Positions 19,054 through 31,074 are shown, counted from the stretch's first letter. The stretch is 64,000 nucleotides of DNA from Symsagittifera roscoffensis (GCF_963678635.1 NC_087063.1:18709814-18773813); one strand, 5' to 3'. Made by a program: numbers and translations. The notes: a model not told the origin generated them from the letters alone.

Positions 19054-21415
19054 TGTAGAAAAAAAATAATTATAATAGTTTATCTTGCAAGATCTTGCAA
19101 GGTAACCTTCATTGCTCGACTATGGGAGTTTATTTGATTTGTTTTCAGTAGCAGTTGTATGTCACGTCAAAATTGGCTAAATGATGGGCGTTTACCATCA
19201 TAAGGTTATTTTTCTACAACTAGATTCAGACGAAAATGGTCTCAAACAAAACTAAAGATTAGATGGTTCAAAATTCTTACGACGAAAATGGTTTTAAACA
19301 AAACTAAAGATTAGATGGCTCAAAATTACTTTCAGAAAAGCAATGAACTCAATATTTTTGTTTTTCTGAAACAGAGTTTTTTTCTTTGATACATTTCGAT
19401 TCTAAGTTCGAATAACCAAAATATTAAGCATGTTCAATATCATGAAATTGGGTTGTATGGCAGTTTTTTTTTTTATATAGATTTTAATAACCTAATTCGA
19501 ATAACCAAAATATTAAGCATGTTCAATATCATGAAATTGGGTTGTATGGCAGTTTTTTTTATATAGATTTTAAAAATAATAAAACCTTCTTAAAAAAATT
19601 GTCGAACAAGCAAAAACATATTTTAAAATCAGAGTTAGCGCAAATCTACAGCAGCTTTACACTAGTTTGGTAGAGAGAACTTTCCAAATGTTTTTCTTTA
19701 TACCAACAGGAGTTTTCTAAAAAAAATATTAATACGGGGCTAACGTTTTTTCTGAAGAAGCGCACATTTGGTTTAGTGTGTAGATGGCCATGGAATCCGG
19801 AGACAACGCTTGTTAGTTTTTTTCCGGAACCTACAAGCTCTTTGTGACATAAAATGTATCAGCACATTTGTCGTGTCGCAGATTTTGCAACGAAAAAACA
19901 TAGCAATTCGTTTTTATTAGAATCTGCAATTCGTAATTGGATTCCGCATATGTACGCGAGATCTGCGCTAATTTGTGGTCACAGTTTGAAAATGCGCATT
20001 CCGATTACAAAAAAATTGGGATTTTGCCTATGAAATGTAGGTTTGACGACAACTCAAGCCACTGAATACATAAGTATTTAATTTCTTATGATTTTGAAGT
20101 ATTGCAAATACTACATGGGTATAAAAACCATTGTTTTAATTGTTTACAAAAAATTAGAGTGGACTATTTCCCACTTTTAATTTGTCAACCCTTTAAATGC
20201 TAGACCGGCTTTTCTATTTCTGCAAAGGTTGAATTCCTTTTAAAATATTCAATATTTTTTCACAGACTATTTTGTCGGATATCAAAGAAAAAGTGTGTCG
20301 CCAGAAAAGCTGACCGGTTAAAATATTCTGCTTTGAAAACAGACATTAGAGCGATAAGCACACGGTCTTTGGAGCCTAACAAAGACACAAAAAACAACAA
20401 AACACCTACAAATATGAGACGGATTGAAAAATGGCTTTTTAATTTAAAAACTTCAAAGATAAGACAACTGAAAACTTTCCAAACACCTGAAAGATGAAAT
20501 ATAAAAACATATCGGATGAAACAAAGTCTATGAAGATTCGAATTAGACTAAGGTATTTTGAAGCATTCATGCCTTAAAATTGAACCTGTCTAAAATATTC
20601 AGAATTTTTAATTCCACTCTCACTTCCACTCGCTCAGTCGAGTTAACATTTTCCGGAATAATTTTATTTCTTCCTTTTGTTTCTAATTATTTTATAGTTT
20701 TATTACGATACAATCTTAGATTTTTTTATAAGTTCCCGAAAAAAAAACGCAGCAGCACGGATCTAAACGAATTGATGACTCAATACTCTCAGAAGCATTA
20801 GGTGGACAAATCAAATCAACCAGCAATCTACACTACAGGCAAACGAAGTGTTAGTTTAGATGTAAAAACTAGGCGTTGACTCCATCCCTATTGGTACTAA
20901 AGACAGTTGTTCAATAATTGATTGAATCAATTATATTTAACTATCCATCACATGAATTCATACTTTTTTCTAACTAAATTTTTAAACTATAACTGTTGTC
21001 AAGAAATTTGACGAATTACAGAGAGACTTATATCTTAAGATCTATTACTAAGCATTCAACCAGCAATGAACGCTTACTAAAATTTCCACAAACTATTCTC
21101 GATTTCGCAAAATTTGTTCCGAATTTTACAAAGATTTTACTTTTTGGAGCAATTTGGAGCAATGAAAAAATAATTACCAATTGTATGTGGATTCACAACA
21201 GCAAAAAGATCAAGGATTCCACGTTAAAGGCATTTTCAGCCTGCTGTGGAGTCCGCTACAATTCACAAATACACGGCTGGCCTTTTAATGATTTTTTTTC
21301 GAATCCCAATCATAAATGCAAGTTCTAATAAGATATCACACTCGATCTTCAGACAATTTTTTTAGGTAGCTGAAATCAAGTAGAAAACAAAACTCTTTAT
21401 CAAAATTTGCAAGCT

Positions 21416-21744
21416 TGTCGTGAAGCGACCTTCGGTACTTCGTTATTTACTTGTTTTTTTGCAGTCTCACTGCAGATTGATGTTAATTATATTAACCGAG
21501 GTCATTGTGCTAATCTATACATAATACCACGCAGAGCGTGTTCATTCTCTTTCGATATGTATATGTTTGCTAGATAACCTTTATTCAACTTAAACTCATG
21601 TTCATTCAGGATAAACTTCCTATTCGAAGTATTTATTCGAAACCAAGCAATAAAGTGATTCAAGTAACAAATTATTCAACTCTAAAACAATTTACTTCTT
21701 GTTCAAACAACCAAGTTTTCATTCTAAAACCTCGGCAATTCTCA
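21416..21744 (+). repeat. Gypsy 5' LTR in block A (unit 1)
   Basis: A 329-bp LTR starting TGTCGTGAAGCG and ending TTCTCA, set by comparison with the two LTRs of the element in block B. It is preceded by AAGCT, the same five bases that flank the block B element. Confidence 0.75.
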
Positions 21745-21763
21745 TGGCGCAGCCAGCAGGATC
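21745..21763 (+). other. Candidate primer-binding site, block A Gypsy
   Basis: TGGCGCAGCCAGCAGGATC starts immediately after the LTR CA end, the expected position and TGGCG-type start for a retroelement primer-binding site. The matching tRNA is not identified. Confidence 0.45.
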
Positions 21764-23285
21764 AAATTAACACAACCACTTGGCGCTAAACAAACTATTA
21801 CCGGACCCACTATTATCGACTTGAATGCTACTATCACTCAACCTGACCCTCAGACTATACTTAACTCAACTGCCGAGCAGGCCGATTTCATGACATTCTT
21901 GGAGTCTTTTCCGATAAGTTCTCCGAACTTTTGCCGGTCCAGTCCAAAGCCACCAATACGACCTCGTCAACTGAACCGCATCTCTCGATTGGATCAAATA
22001 AGCCAACGAAACCGTACCCGTGAACGGGCTGCTAAAACCCGTTTTGTTGCCACCAGGATTACAATTCGAAAAGATGGTCACACCCATCTATTGGAGGCGG
22101 TGTCGCCTATCGAAGCCAGGAAAAGTTAATACGGCTGCAAAGATTGGAAATTTTGCTGTCAATGGGGGCAAACCTCTTCTTTCCTCGTGAAAGAAGGAAA
22201 TCGTGGGACTGCCTGGCCTCTTCGATGCAGACCTTTTGGCGGAATTAACAGAGGAGGATCGTTTTCTTGGCCCTACGAAGCGAGCTATTATGAACAAGGA
22301 CATCACATCTTTCAACAAGCTTGGTTCATATATGGCCCAATTCTGGCCTAACGCAGCTGTGATTAATAACTGTGTAGTTATCGAAAATAAATTGGCCATA
22401 CCCGAACCTCTTCAAAAAGCCGTGCTTCACCCGGGACAAGAGGCCATGATGGCGGCCTCTGAATACCCGTGGTGGCCGTTCATGAACCACCAGATCATTG
22501 ATACGTGCGAGAAATGCCGTGAATGCACCTTGTTTTGTAAGAATCTTAAGCCCGCGTCAACTTTTAATACTGCGCAACCTTTGCCTGCTCTGTCTGGACC
22601 TAATCAGGAATTACAACTAGTTTTTGCTGGTCCTATACTTGATGATAAGGGGTCTAAGATCTTTATTTTAGTAGCAATCGATCGGTTCTCTAAGTTTCCT
22701 TTGGTTCTTATTTCTAAAACTACTGGGAATAAGAAGGTTACTAAATTCCTTGATTCTAACATTCGTATCCACGGTCTACCTCACCCTATCAGAAGGGATC
22801 ACGGTTCAGGTTTTAAAAATAATTTGGTGCAAGAGTTTTGCTGTTGCAGAGGTATTAAACATGTCCTCTCGCCGGTCGGAGATCATAGAGGTAGTGGTTT
22901 GGTTGAACGAACGATTCAGACAATCAAGAGAAAACTGGGTGTTGCAAAACTCGATCCTAATTTCAAAAATTTTAAGGAAACGATTCAACAAATACTTTAG
23001 GATATTCGCAAGAGTAATCATTCGGTGCTTAAGAAATCACATTTTGAATTGCATTTTGGTCGTAAACCTAATACAGAATGGTCTCAGGCGCGTAATAATG
23101 TTGTTAAATCTGATACTTCAGCCGAAGGACTGGAGCGCAACCTCCTTACGCCAGACCAGATTGCCAGCCAGGATTACAGCAGAGACAGGGCAAAAGTTGT
23201 TCCTCGCGGCAGCACTAGTCCAACAGTTCCTCCCCGCTTCAAACCTTTGTTCTCGCTGGACTTTTTTCTTCGTTCTAAACGGTAA
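21764..23285 (+). pseudogene. Internally deleted Gypsy internal region with damaged integrase, block A (unit 1)
   Basis: A 102-codon N-terminal ORF (21,821-22,129) follows the primer site and is succeeded directly by integrase, so gag, protease, reverse transcriptase and RNase H are missing. The integrase frame 22,203-23,000 shows the CEKCREC zinc-binding part, an A-I-D-R-F-S-K segment, R-R-D-H-G-S-G with the second catalytic Asp, and G-S-G-L-V-E-R with the catalytic Glu. Two lesions are specific to this copy: the first catalytic Asp (before FAGP) is Val at 22,619-22,621, and an 18-bp in-frame loss at about 22,427 removes the first His of the HxxH motif. A TAG at 22,998-23,000 cuts the frame and is shared with block B. 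There is no 3' LTR. Dead copy. Confidence 0.7.
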
Positions 23286-24293
23286 ATTTTTTCTTGGTGC
23301 AATGGTCGTATAGGTGAATAAAAAACCGACTTTGTGCTTGCCGTCAAACAAATTTCCCATCGTTTAACAAACCAATGACTATTGAGAATGCAGCCTTGCC
23401 GAATCAGTTAGAAGTAGTCATCCAAACGAAAAAAAAATTCTTTCAGTTACCCAAACTACTTTATTCCAACGATGCATTTTTTCTCGTTACATTTCATCAA
23501 CAGACTTAATTTCTATTTGAACGAGATTCATTTTTTGGATTTCTTCGACTTGCTTAAAAATTTAAATCTTTGAAGGAGCTTATCTTGCAAGGTCTTACAA
23601 AAACAGTGCAAGATTTTAAAATACATGAATAGTCTTCAAGCGAATCTTGCAAGATGCTGGCAAGATCTTGCAAGATAACTGCGATTGGTCAAATATGGCT
23701 CTAGTTGATCAAAGATGGTTATCTTGCAAGATCTTGCCAGAAGCTTGCAAGATAACCTCCTTTAAAGATAAAGTTTTCAAGCAAGATCTTAAAAGACATG
23801 GTTTTAAATAGAAAAAAAAACAAATTTACACGCCAAAACAACCTATAACATTTGTGTTGAAAGTGTAGTCGAATTATTTTTTTGAAAATTAAGCAAATCA
23901 ACAAAAAAGAAAAAGGGAAAATTATAACCGCAGAAAGTAAGAACATAATTGTTTCTCATGTTTATGTGAACGCAATATACAAAATATCTCAAGCTAATTG
24001 ATTAAAGTTTTGACAAAATAGACAACAAAGAATTAAACTTTAATCCCACTAGTCTTGCAAAATTAGATGAAACTTTCCAAAAAAAAAATAAAAATATTTA
24101 TGTTTTTGGAAATCTTTAATCTTACACAACCGGAAAATTTTTACATAACGAAAGCAAAAAAAAGCACGTATTTGGGTTTTTTTTATATTTTGGTCACCTC
24201 AATTTTTTTATCCAAAACAAAACTCGGAATTCTTTGTGACCATAATTGATCTGGATCTCTATGGTGTTTTTTTCTAGTGCTCAGAATAATTTT
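23262..24293. other. Spacer between blocks A and B with CTTGCAAG inverted repeats
   Basis: It begins with a ~100-bp block (23,269-23,369) repeated from 18,939-19,040, directly before block A. At 23,641-23,679 and 23,717-23,757, arms of about 37 bp made of repeated ATCTTGCAAG and CTGGCAAG units form a near-perfect inverted repeat around a ~38-bp loop. Further CTTGCAAG units lie at 23,580-23,600. No gene. Confidence 0.6.
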
Positions 24294-26521
24294 TTGTAGA
24301 AAAAAAAATAATTATAATAGTTTATCTTGCAAGATCTTGCAAGGTAACCTTCATTGCTCGACTATGGGAATTTATTTGATTTGTTTTCAGTAGCAGTTGT
24401 ATGTCACGTCAAAACTGGCTAAATGGAGGGCGTTTACCATCATCGAAAATGGTCTTAAACAAAACTAAAGATTAGATGGTTCAAAATTCTTACGACGAAA
24501 ATGGTTTTAAACAAAACTAAAGATTAGATGGCTCAAAATTACTTTCAGAAAAGCAATGAACTCAATATTTTTGTTTTTTTCTGAAACAGAGTTTTTTTCT
24601 TTGATACATTTCGATTCTAAGTTTAAATAACCAAAATATTAAGCATGTTCAATTTCATGAAATTGGGTTGTATGGCAGTTTTTTATTTTAATTATATAGA
24701 TTTTAAAAATAAAAAAACCTTCTTAAAAAAATTGTCGAACAAGCAAAAACATATTTTAAAATCAGAGTTAGCGCAAATCTACAGCAGCTTTACACTAGTT
24801 TGGTAGAGAGAACTTTCCAAATGTTTTTCTTTATACCAACAGGAGTTTTCTAAAAAATATTAATACGGGGCTAACGTTTTTTCTGAAGAAGCGCACATTT
24901 GGTTTAGTGTGTAGATGGCCATGGAATCCGGAGACAACGCTTGTTAGTTTTTTTCCGGAACCTACAAGCTCTTTGTGACATAAAATGTATCAGCACATTT
25001 GTCGTGTCGCAGATTTTGCAACGAAAAAACATAGCAATTCGTTTTTATTAGAATCTGCAATTCGTAATTGGATTCCGCATATGTACGCGAGATCTGCGCT
25101 AATTTGTGGTCACAGTTTGAAAATGCGCATTCCGATTACAAAAAAATTGGGATTTTGCCTATGAAATGTAGGTTTGACGACAACTCAAGCCACTGAATAC
25201 ATAAGTATTTAATTTCTTATGATTTTGAAGTATTGCAAATACTACATGGGTATAAAAACCATTGTTTTAATTGTTTACAAAAAATTAGAGTGGACTATTT
25301 CCCACTTTTAATTTGTCAACCCTTTAAATGCTAGACCGGCTTTTCTATTTCTGCAAAGGTTGAATTCCTTTTAAAATATTCAATATTTTTTCACAGACTA
25401 TTTTGTCGGATATCAAAGAAAAAGTGTGTCGCCAGAAAAGCTGACCGGTTAAAATATTCTGCTTTGAAAACAGACATTAGAGCGATAAGCAAAGACACAA
25501 AAAACAACAAAACACCTGCAAATATGAGACGGAATGAAAAATGGCTTTTTGATTTAAAAACTTCAAAGATGAGACAACTGAAAACTTTCCAAACACCTGA
25601 AAGATGAAATATAAAAACATATCGGATGAAACAAAATCTATGAAGAGTAGAATTAGAATAAGGTCTTTTGAAGCATTCAAGCCTTAAAATTGAACCTGTT
25701 TAAAATCTTCAGAATTTTTAATTCTACTCTCACTTCCACTCGCTCAGTCGAGTTAACATTTTCCGGAATAGTTTTATTTCTTCCTTTTATTTCTATTTAT
25801 TTTCGAGTTTTATTACGATACAATCTTAGATTTTTTATAAGTTCCCGAAAAAAAACGCAGCAGCACGGATCTAAACGAACTGATGACCCAATACTCTCAG
25901 AAGCATTAGGTGGACAAATCAAATCAATCAGCAATCTACACTACAGGCAAACGAAGTGTTAGTTTAGATGTAAAAACTAGGCATTGACTCCATCCCTATT
26001 GGTACTAAAGACAGTTGTTCAATAATTGATTGAATCAATTATATATAACTATCCATCACATCAATTCATACTTTTTTCTAACTAAATTTTTAAACTATAA
26101 CTGTTGTCAAGAAATTTGAAGAATTACAGAGAGACTTATAACTTAAGATCTATTACTAAGCATTCAACCAGCAATGAACGCTTACTAAAATTTACACAAA
26201 ACTTTTCTCGATTTCGCAAAATTTGTTCCCAATTTTACAAAGATTTTACTTTTTGGAGCATTTTGGAGCAATGAAAAAATAATTACCAATTGTATGTGGA
26301 TTCACAACAGCAAAAAGATCAAGGACTCCACGTTAAAGCATTTTCAGCCTGCTGTGGAGTCCGCTACAATTCACAAATACACGGCTGGCCTTTTAATGAT
26401 TTTTTTCGAATCCCAATCAAAAATGCAAGTTCTAATAGGATATCACACTCGATCTTCGGACATTTTTTTAGGTAACTGAAGTCAAGTAGAAAATAAAACT
26501 CTTTATCAATATTTGCAAGCT

Positions 26522-26851
26522 TGTCGTGAAGCGACCTTCGGTACCTCGTTATTTACTTGTTTTTTTGCAGTCTCACTGCAGATTGATGTTAATTATATTA
26601 ACCGAGGTCATTGTGCTAATCTATACATAATACCACGCAGAGCGTGTTCATTCTCTTTCGATATCTATATTGTTTGCTAGATAACTTTTATTCAACTTAA
26701 ACTCATGTTCATTCAGGTTAAACTTCCTATTCCAAGTATTTATTCGAAACCAAGCAATACAGTGATTCAAGTAACAAATTATTCAACTCTAAAACAATTT
26801 ACTTCTTGTTCAAACAACCAAGTTTTCATTCTAAAACCTCGGCAATTCTCA
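26522..26851 (+). repeat. Gypsy 5' LTR, block B (unit 1)
   Basis: 330 bp; boundaries fixed by TG..CA ends, the AAGCT target duplication outside and the primer-site candidate inside. Confidence 0.85.
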
Positions 26852-26927
26852 TGGCGAAGCCAGCAGGATCAAATTAACACAACCACCTGGCGCTAAACAA
26901 ACTATTACCGGACCCACTATTATCGAC

Positions 26928-27236
26928 TTGAATGCTACTATCACTCAACCTGACCCTCAAACTATACTTAACTCAACTGCCGAGCAGGCCGATTTACTGA
27001 CATTCGTGGAGTCTTTTCCGATAAGATCTTCGAACTTTCGCCGATCCAGTCCAAAGCCAACAATACGATCTCGTCAACTGAACCGCATCTCTCGATTGGA
27101 TCAAATACGCCAACGAAACCGTACCCGTGAACGGGCTGCTAAAACCCGTTTTGTTGCCACCAGGATTACAATTCGAAAAGATGGTCACACCCATCTATTG
27201 GAGGCGGTGTCGCCTATCGAAGCCAGGAAAAGTTAA
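26928..27236 (+). pseudogene. 102-codon N-terminal ORF of the deleted Gypsy element
   Basis: An Arg-rich 102-codon frame beginning MNATITQPDP, conserved between blocks A and B. It probably joins the start of the element's gag to a remnant upstream of integrase through the internal deletion. No retroviral domain is visible. Integrase continues in another frame from about 27,127. Confidence 0.4.
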
Positions 27237-28126
27237 TACGGCTGCAAAGATTGAAAATTTCGCTGTCAATGGGGGCAAACCTCTTCTTTCCTCGTCAAAG
27301 AAGGAAATCGTGGGACTGCCTGGCCTCTTCGATGCAGACCTTTTGGCGGAATTAACAGAGGAGGATCGTTTTCTTGGCCCTATGAAGCGAGCTATCATAA
27401 ACAAGGACATCACATCTTTCAACAAGCTTGGTTCATATATGGCCCAATTCTGGCCTAACGCAGCTGTGGTTACTAACTGTGTAGTTATCGAAAATAAATT
27501 GGCCATACCCGAACCTCTTCGACAAGCCGTGCTCACTCGTCTTCACCGATCTCACCCGGGACAAGAGGCCATGATGGCGGCCTCTGAATACCCGTGGTGG
27601 CCGTTCATGAACCGCCAGATCATTGATACGTGCGAGAAATGCCGTGAATGCACCTTGTTTTGTAAGAATCTTAAGCCCGCGTCAACTTTTAATACTGCGC
27701 AACCTTTGCCTGCTCTGTCTGGACCTAATCAGGAATTACAACTAGATTTTGCTGGTCCTATACTTGATGATAAGGGGGTCTAAGATCTTTCTTTTAGTAG
27801 CAATCGATCGGTTCTCTAAGTTTCCTTCGGTTCTTATTTCTAAAAGTACTGGGGCTAAGAAGGTTACTAAATTCCTTGATTCTAACATTCGTATCCATGG
27901 TCTACCTCACCCTATCAGAAGGGATCACGGTTCAGGTTTCAAAAATAACTTGGTGCAAGAGTTTTGCTCTTGCAGAGGTATTAAACATGTCCTCTCGCCG
28001 GTCGGAGATCATAGAGGCAGTGGTTTGGTTGAACGAACGATTCAGACAATCAAGAGAAAACTGGGTGTTGCAAAACTCGATCCTAATTTCAAAAACTTTA
28101 AGGAAACGATTCAACAAATACTTTAG
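27127..28126 (+). pseudogene. Gypsy integrase, frameshifted (unit 1, block B)
   Basis: The frame 27,127-27,783 carries the zinc-binding part (L-H-R-S-H-P-G and CEKCREC) and the first catalytic Asp in L-D-F-A-G-P. One extra G in a run of five (about 27,774-27,778), relative to block A, shifts the frame and stops it at 27,783. The rest of the core, with R-R-D-H-G-S-G and G-S-G-L-V-E-R, is in the next frame (27,749-28,126), ending at the TAG also found in block A. So A and B are inactivated by different lesions plus one shared stop. Confidence 0.75.
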
Positions 28127-29657
28127 GATATTCGCAAGAGTAATCATTCGGTGCTTAAGAAATCACCTTTTGAATTGCATTTTGGTCTCAGGCGCGTAAT
28201 AATGTTGTTAAATCTGATAGTTCAGCCCAAGGACTGGAGCGCAACCTCCTTACGCCAGACCAGATTGCCAGCCAGGATTACAGCAGAGACAGGGCAAAAG
28301 TTGTTCCTCGCGGCAGCACTAGTCCAACAGTTCCTCCCCGCTTCAAACCTTTGTTCTCGGTGGACGGAAATGTGGCAGATAGTGAATCCTACAAGGCGTT
28401 GGCGGAACTCGCTCGGGCGGCGAGTAAATGGTCGCAATTCAAACGCAATCTTCCACCGGATGGGGGAAAAAGGTCCTCAAGGAGCTCGCAACCCGGCATT
28501 CGGACCTCGCGCATTCCCTCAAATCAGGACTCAATCACAACACTCTACGCTTCCCGGCAATAGTAACACCTCCGGGGGCACAAGTTAGCTCCAGGCGTGC
28601 ACCAGCTGTGCAACCCCGTCGCCTATCGAAAACAAGTAAATTAGAAAATCTTCTAATGTCTGATCCTAGTCGAGTTAAAGTCTTTAGGAAAATTATTGAT
28701 CGTCAATCGGGGAAACCTCTTTATAAACTGACTAAATTTAAGATTGTTTGTGTTACGGATCATACTTATGTTACCGACACTGGGAAAGTTTACCGGAAAA
28801 ATCACATCTGCCTCAAACCTAATTATCGGTCTACCGTTTCAGTTGCTCCCAACACTCTAGGTGATCGCCTCCAATCTTCGAATTCTACCTCTCGGGGTGC
28901 AGTTAAAGGGCCTGCTACACGGTTTCAGCCTGTGCCACTAGAACAACGGCCAAACAACCCTACTCTCGCTACTCCGATGGCGGACCTCACAGTTGACTCT
29001 TCCAGCGAAAACTCAGTTGGATCTAACGGTGGTCTTCAAGTGATTAATGGTTCTTCTCCTATCGGAAAACGCCAGAGGCTTCAGTGTGACTCACCTCCGG
29101 TCAGGTTTGCTCCTCAGTCTAACTCTACATCGCAGCTCCACACTTCAACGAGCGCTACCTGCTCGTTACCGACCGACTCTACCGCACAACTTGAAAGTTT
29201 GTTAACATCGCCTCAACCGCGGACTTCACATTGTGCTGCCTCTTCTTCGACCGTTCACCTTGCTGATTTTCCTGGTGTTAATCCTACTCGTACTGGAATT
29301 ATTATCTCTTCGCCGGACTTGGTGTCGCCACAGGGTCTGGTTCTTCCCTCTCATTCAGCGTCATCAGAGCTGCCCTCCTCCTACCCTTCGCTTTCTCTAC
29401 CTGCTCAACCAGTGGTTGACGACGCTGAGTCAGTCCGGACGTCACATCGTAGTAAGAAGCCCACTCAGTTTTTTGGCGATCCGTTGCGGCGTTCTGTCAA
29501 GTCAGTTGAGGAGGACCCAACTTTGCCCTCTGAAACGGTTATAGTATCTTCGTCCTCACCACGAAAACCCCTCATTCGGGATCGTTTTCCACCTGGACCT
29601 TCAACGACGACGTCTCCCCCTCTCGCTCATGCAAAAGATGTTACTGGAAAGGATTGA
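28127..29657 (+). pseudogene. Gypsy integrase C-terminus and Ser/Pro-rich tail, frameshifted (unit 1)
   Basis: After the shared stop, the pol sequence continues (L-K-K-S-P-F-E-L-H-F-G), then a 22-bp loss at about 28,186 relative to block A, between GGTC repeats, shifts the frame. A further shift at about 28,465 leads into the long frame 28,428-29,657. That frame contains the integrase C-terminal small barrel (D-R-Q-S-G-K-P-L-Y-K-L-T to C-L-K-P), then a Ser/Thr/Pro-rich tail ending with a G-D-P-L-R-R-S motif common near Gypsy pol ends. It would act only as part of a pol polyprotein. Confidence 0.65.
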
Positions 29658-29846
29658 CTATCTGTCAAGTTTAAAACTCTACTAAACTCATTCAAACTCC
29701 TTCATGTTATCATGTTCTTTCTGATTAACTGTACAGCAGTTGTGTGGGATAGGGGGGGGGGCTATCAATCATTTGCTCGTTTGGGTGCAGTTTTTATTAT
29801 CTCTCTAATTTTGGGTTGTTTCTCAAATTTTTTCTGCCGCGGGGAA

Positions 29847-30176
29847 TGTCGTGAGGCGACCTTCGGTACCTCGTTATTTACTTGTTCTTTTGCAGTCTCA
29901 CTGCAGATTGATGTTAATTAAACTAACCGAGGTCATTGTGCTAATCTATACATAAAACCACGCAGAGCGTGTTCATTCTCTTCTGATATCTATATTGTTT
30001 GCTAGATAACCTTTATACAACTTAAACTCATGTTCTTTCAGGATAAACTTCCTATTCCAAGTATTTATTCGAAACCAAGCAATAAAGTGATTCAAGTAAC
30101 AAATTATTCAACTCTAAAACAATTTACTTATTGTTCAAACAACCAAGTTTTCATTCTAAAACCTCGGCAAATCTCA
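29847..30176 (+). repeat. Gypsy 3' LTR (unit 1)
   Basis: 330 bp, TGTCGTGAGGCG..ATCTCA, followed by AAGCT at 30,177-30,181, which repeats the bases before the 5' LTR. Confidence 0.85.
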
Positions 30177-30181
30177 AAGCT

Positions 30182-31074
30182 ATAGGATAAAACTTGACCT
30201 GCGATTTTTTTTAAAATTTGAAAAGTAATGAAGAAAATTGTTAACTTCAAAAGACTTGCGGCGTATCCGGTATTGATGGTGCCTAGCAATCATATGATTA
30301 CGAGTTCCAATCGCACATGTGCTGCTCTTTTAAAAGAGAGGGCTTGCAATTTAGCCATAGCTCACTATGCTAATCGTGACTCATTGTGGTCTATTTGAAC
30401 CTTCAGCGATTGAACTCCGGATTAGGCCTTCGCGCTGGCTGACTCAGAAAACTGTTTTATGGCTTCAGGAACACTCAATGCTGCGCGATGCATAAGGAAA
30501 ACAAATGGAAACGAAAACTGTAATTAAAGCTATAGAGAAAACATAATTTTTGGAATTGAAAAAAATAATAATTAAAAATGAAATGTTGCAGCTAACACTG
30601 ATATACTACCTCCTGAACAGCCAATTATGGTTATTTGACTAAATCTGTGAGCACGATTGGTTAACTGGGGAGTTAATATGAGCCACTTCTATGATTTGGA
30701 ACAACTCGGGTTTCAACCACCGCAACATTTAAAAAAAAGCTTACTTCACACGAGGGCGAGTACCGCTTCTTCCCTCAATTAGGATTTCATGCTTCTGAGG
30801 TTTTGTTCCGAGTTGTACAAACGGAATAAACGTACCAAGACATACAGTGTGCGACAGTTTTAACTAAATAAACCATTAACAAAACAAAAGTAGACCGTTA
30901 ACAAAACATACAACGGATAAAATCAACAGATTAATTTGGATACATCATACTAAGGAATGCTATCATAATAAAAAACAGTGCTTATTGAGTTATTCAGATT
31001 AAACTGTCACACCTGATGATATGCCTGAGATAGTTTAGCTCAACAAAATTTCTTTGAAATCAAGTGGTAGAAAA
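30182..31074. other. Stretch between Gypsy 3' LTR and PDZ-gene last exon
   Basis: No gene. A weak tRNA-like pattern at about 30,655-30,720 (GGGAGTTAATATGAGC then GGGTTTCAACCACC, followed by an A run) could be a worn SINE. It should also hold the 3' UTR of the minus-strand gene, but no clear minus-strand AATAAA was found. Confidence 0.4.

Larger units (their letters stand above)
19054..23261 (+). repeat. Block A: first copy of a nested ~4.2-kb direct repeat (unit 1)
   Basis: From TTGTAGAAAAAAAATAATT to CCTTTGTTCTCG this matches block B (24,294-28,363) at high but imperfect identity. It contains an 18-bp palindrome CTTGCAAGATCTTGCAAG (about 19,085), an ~88-bp tandem doubling at 19,404-19,570 that block B lacks, an LTR-like region (20,090-21,080) related to 6,987-8,150, and the 5' part of a Gypsy element. 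Small ORFs such as 20,580-20,801 and 20,996-21,328 lie in the LTR-like region and are not supported as genes. Confidence 0.8.
24294..28363 (+). repeat. Block B: second copy of the nested ~4.2-kb repeat (unit 1)
   Basis: It matches block A throughout with scattered substitutions and small indels. The LTR-like region is at 25,205-26,190. It ends inside the Gypsy element, which continues in this copy to a 3' LTR. Because the block starts upstream of the Gypsy LTR, a segmental duplication and not a second insertion made the two copies. Confidence 0.8.
26522..30176 (+). mobile_element. Ty3/Gypsy element with both LTRs, internally deleted (unit 1, block B)
   Basis: The LTRs are 26,522-26,851 and 29,847-30,176 (330 bp each, TGTCGTGA..TCTCA). 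The 5-bp target duplication AAGCT is at 26,517-26,521 and 30,177-30,181. The primer-site candidate TGGCGAAGCCAGCAGGATC starts at 26,852. A short purine run GGGGAA precedes the 3' LTR. The LTRs differ at a number of positions, so insertion is not recent. The internal region retains only an N-terminal ORF, integrase and the 3' tail; gag to RNase H are gone, making it non-autonomous. Confidence 0.85.

Noticed and set aside
21866-22399. Minus-strand ORFs over the Gypsy N-terminal ORF and integrase
   Set aside because: Opposite-strand shadows of recognisable plus-strand pol sequence.
22750-23313. 187-codon plus-strand ORF
   Set aside because: Shifted frame over the integrase; contains no integrase motifs in this frame.
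29233-29544. 103-codon Leu/Arg-rich ORF
   Set aside because: Alternate frame of the Ser/Pro-rich Gypsy tail.
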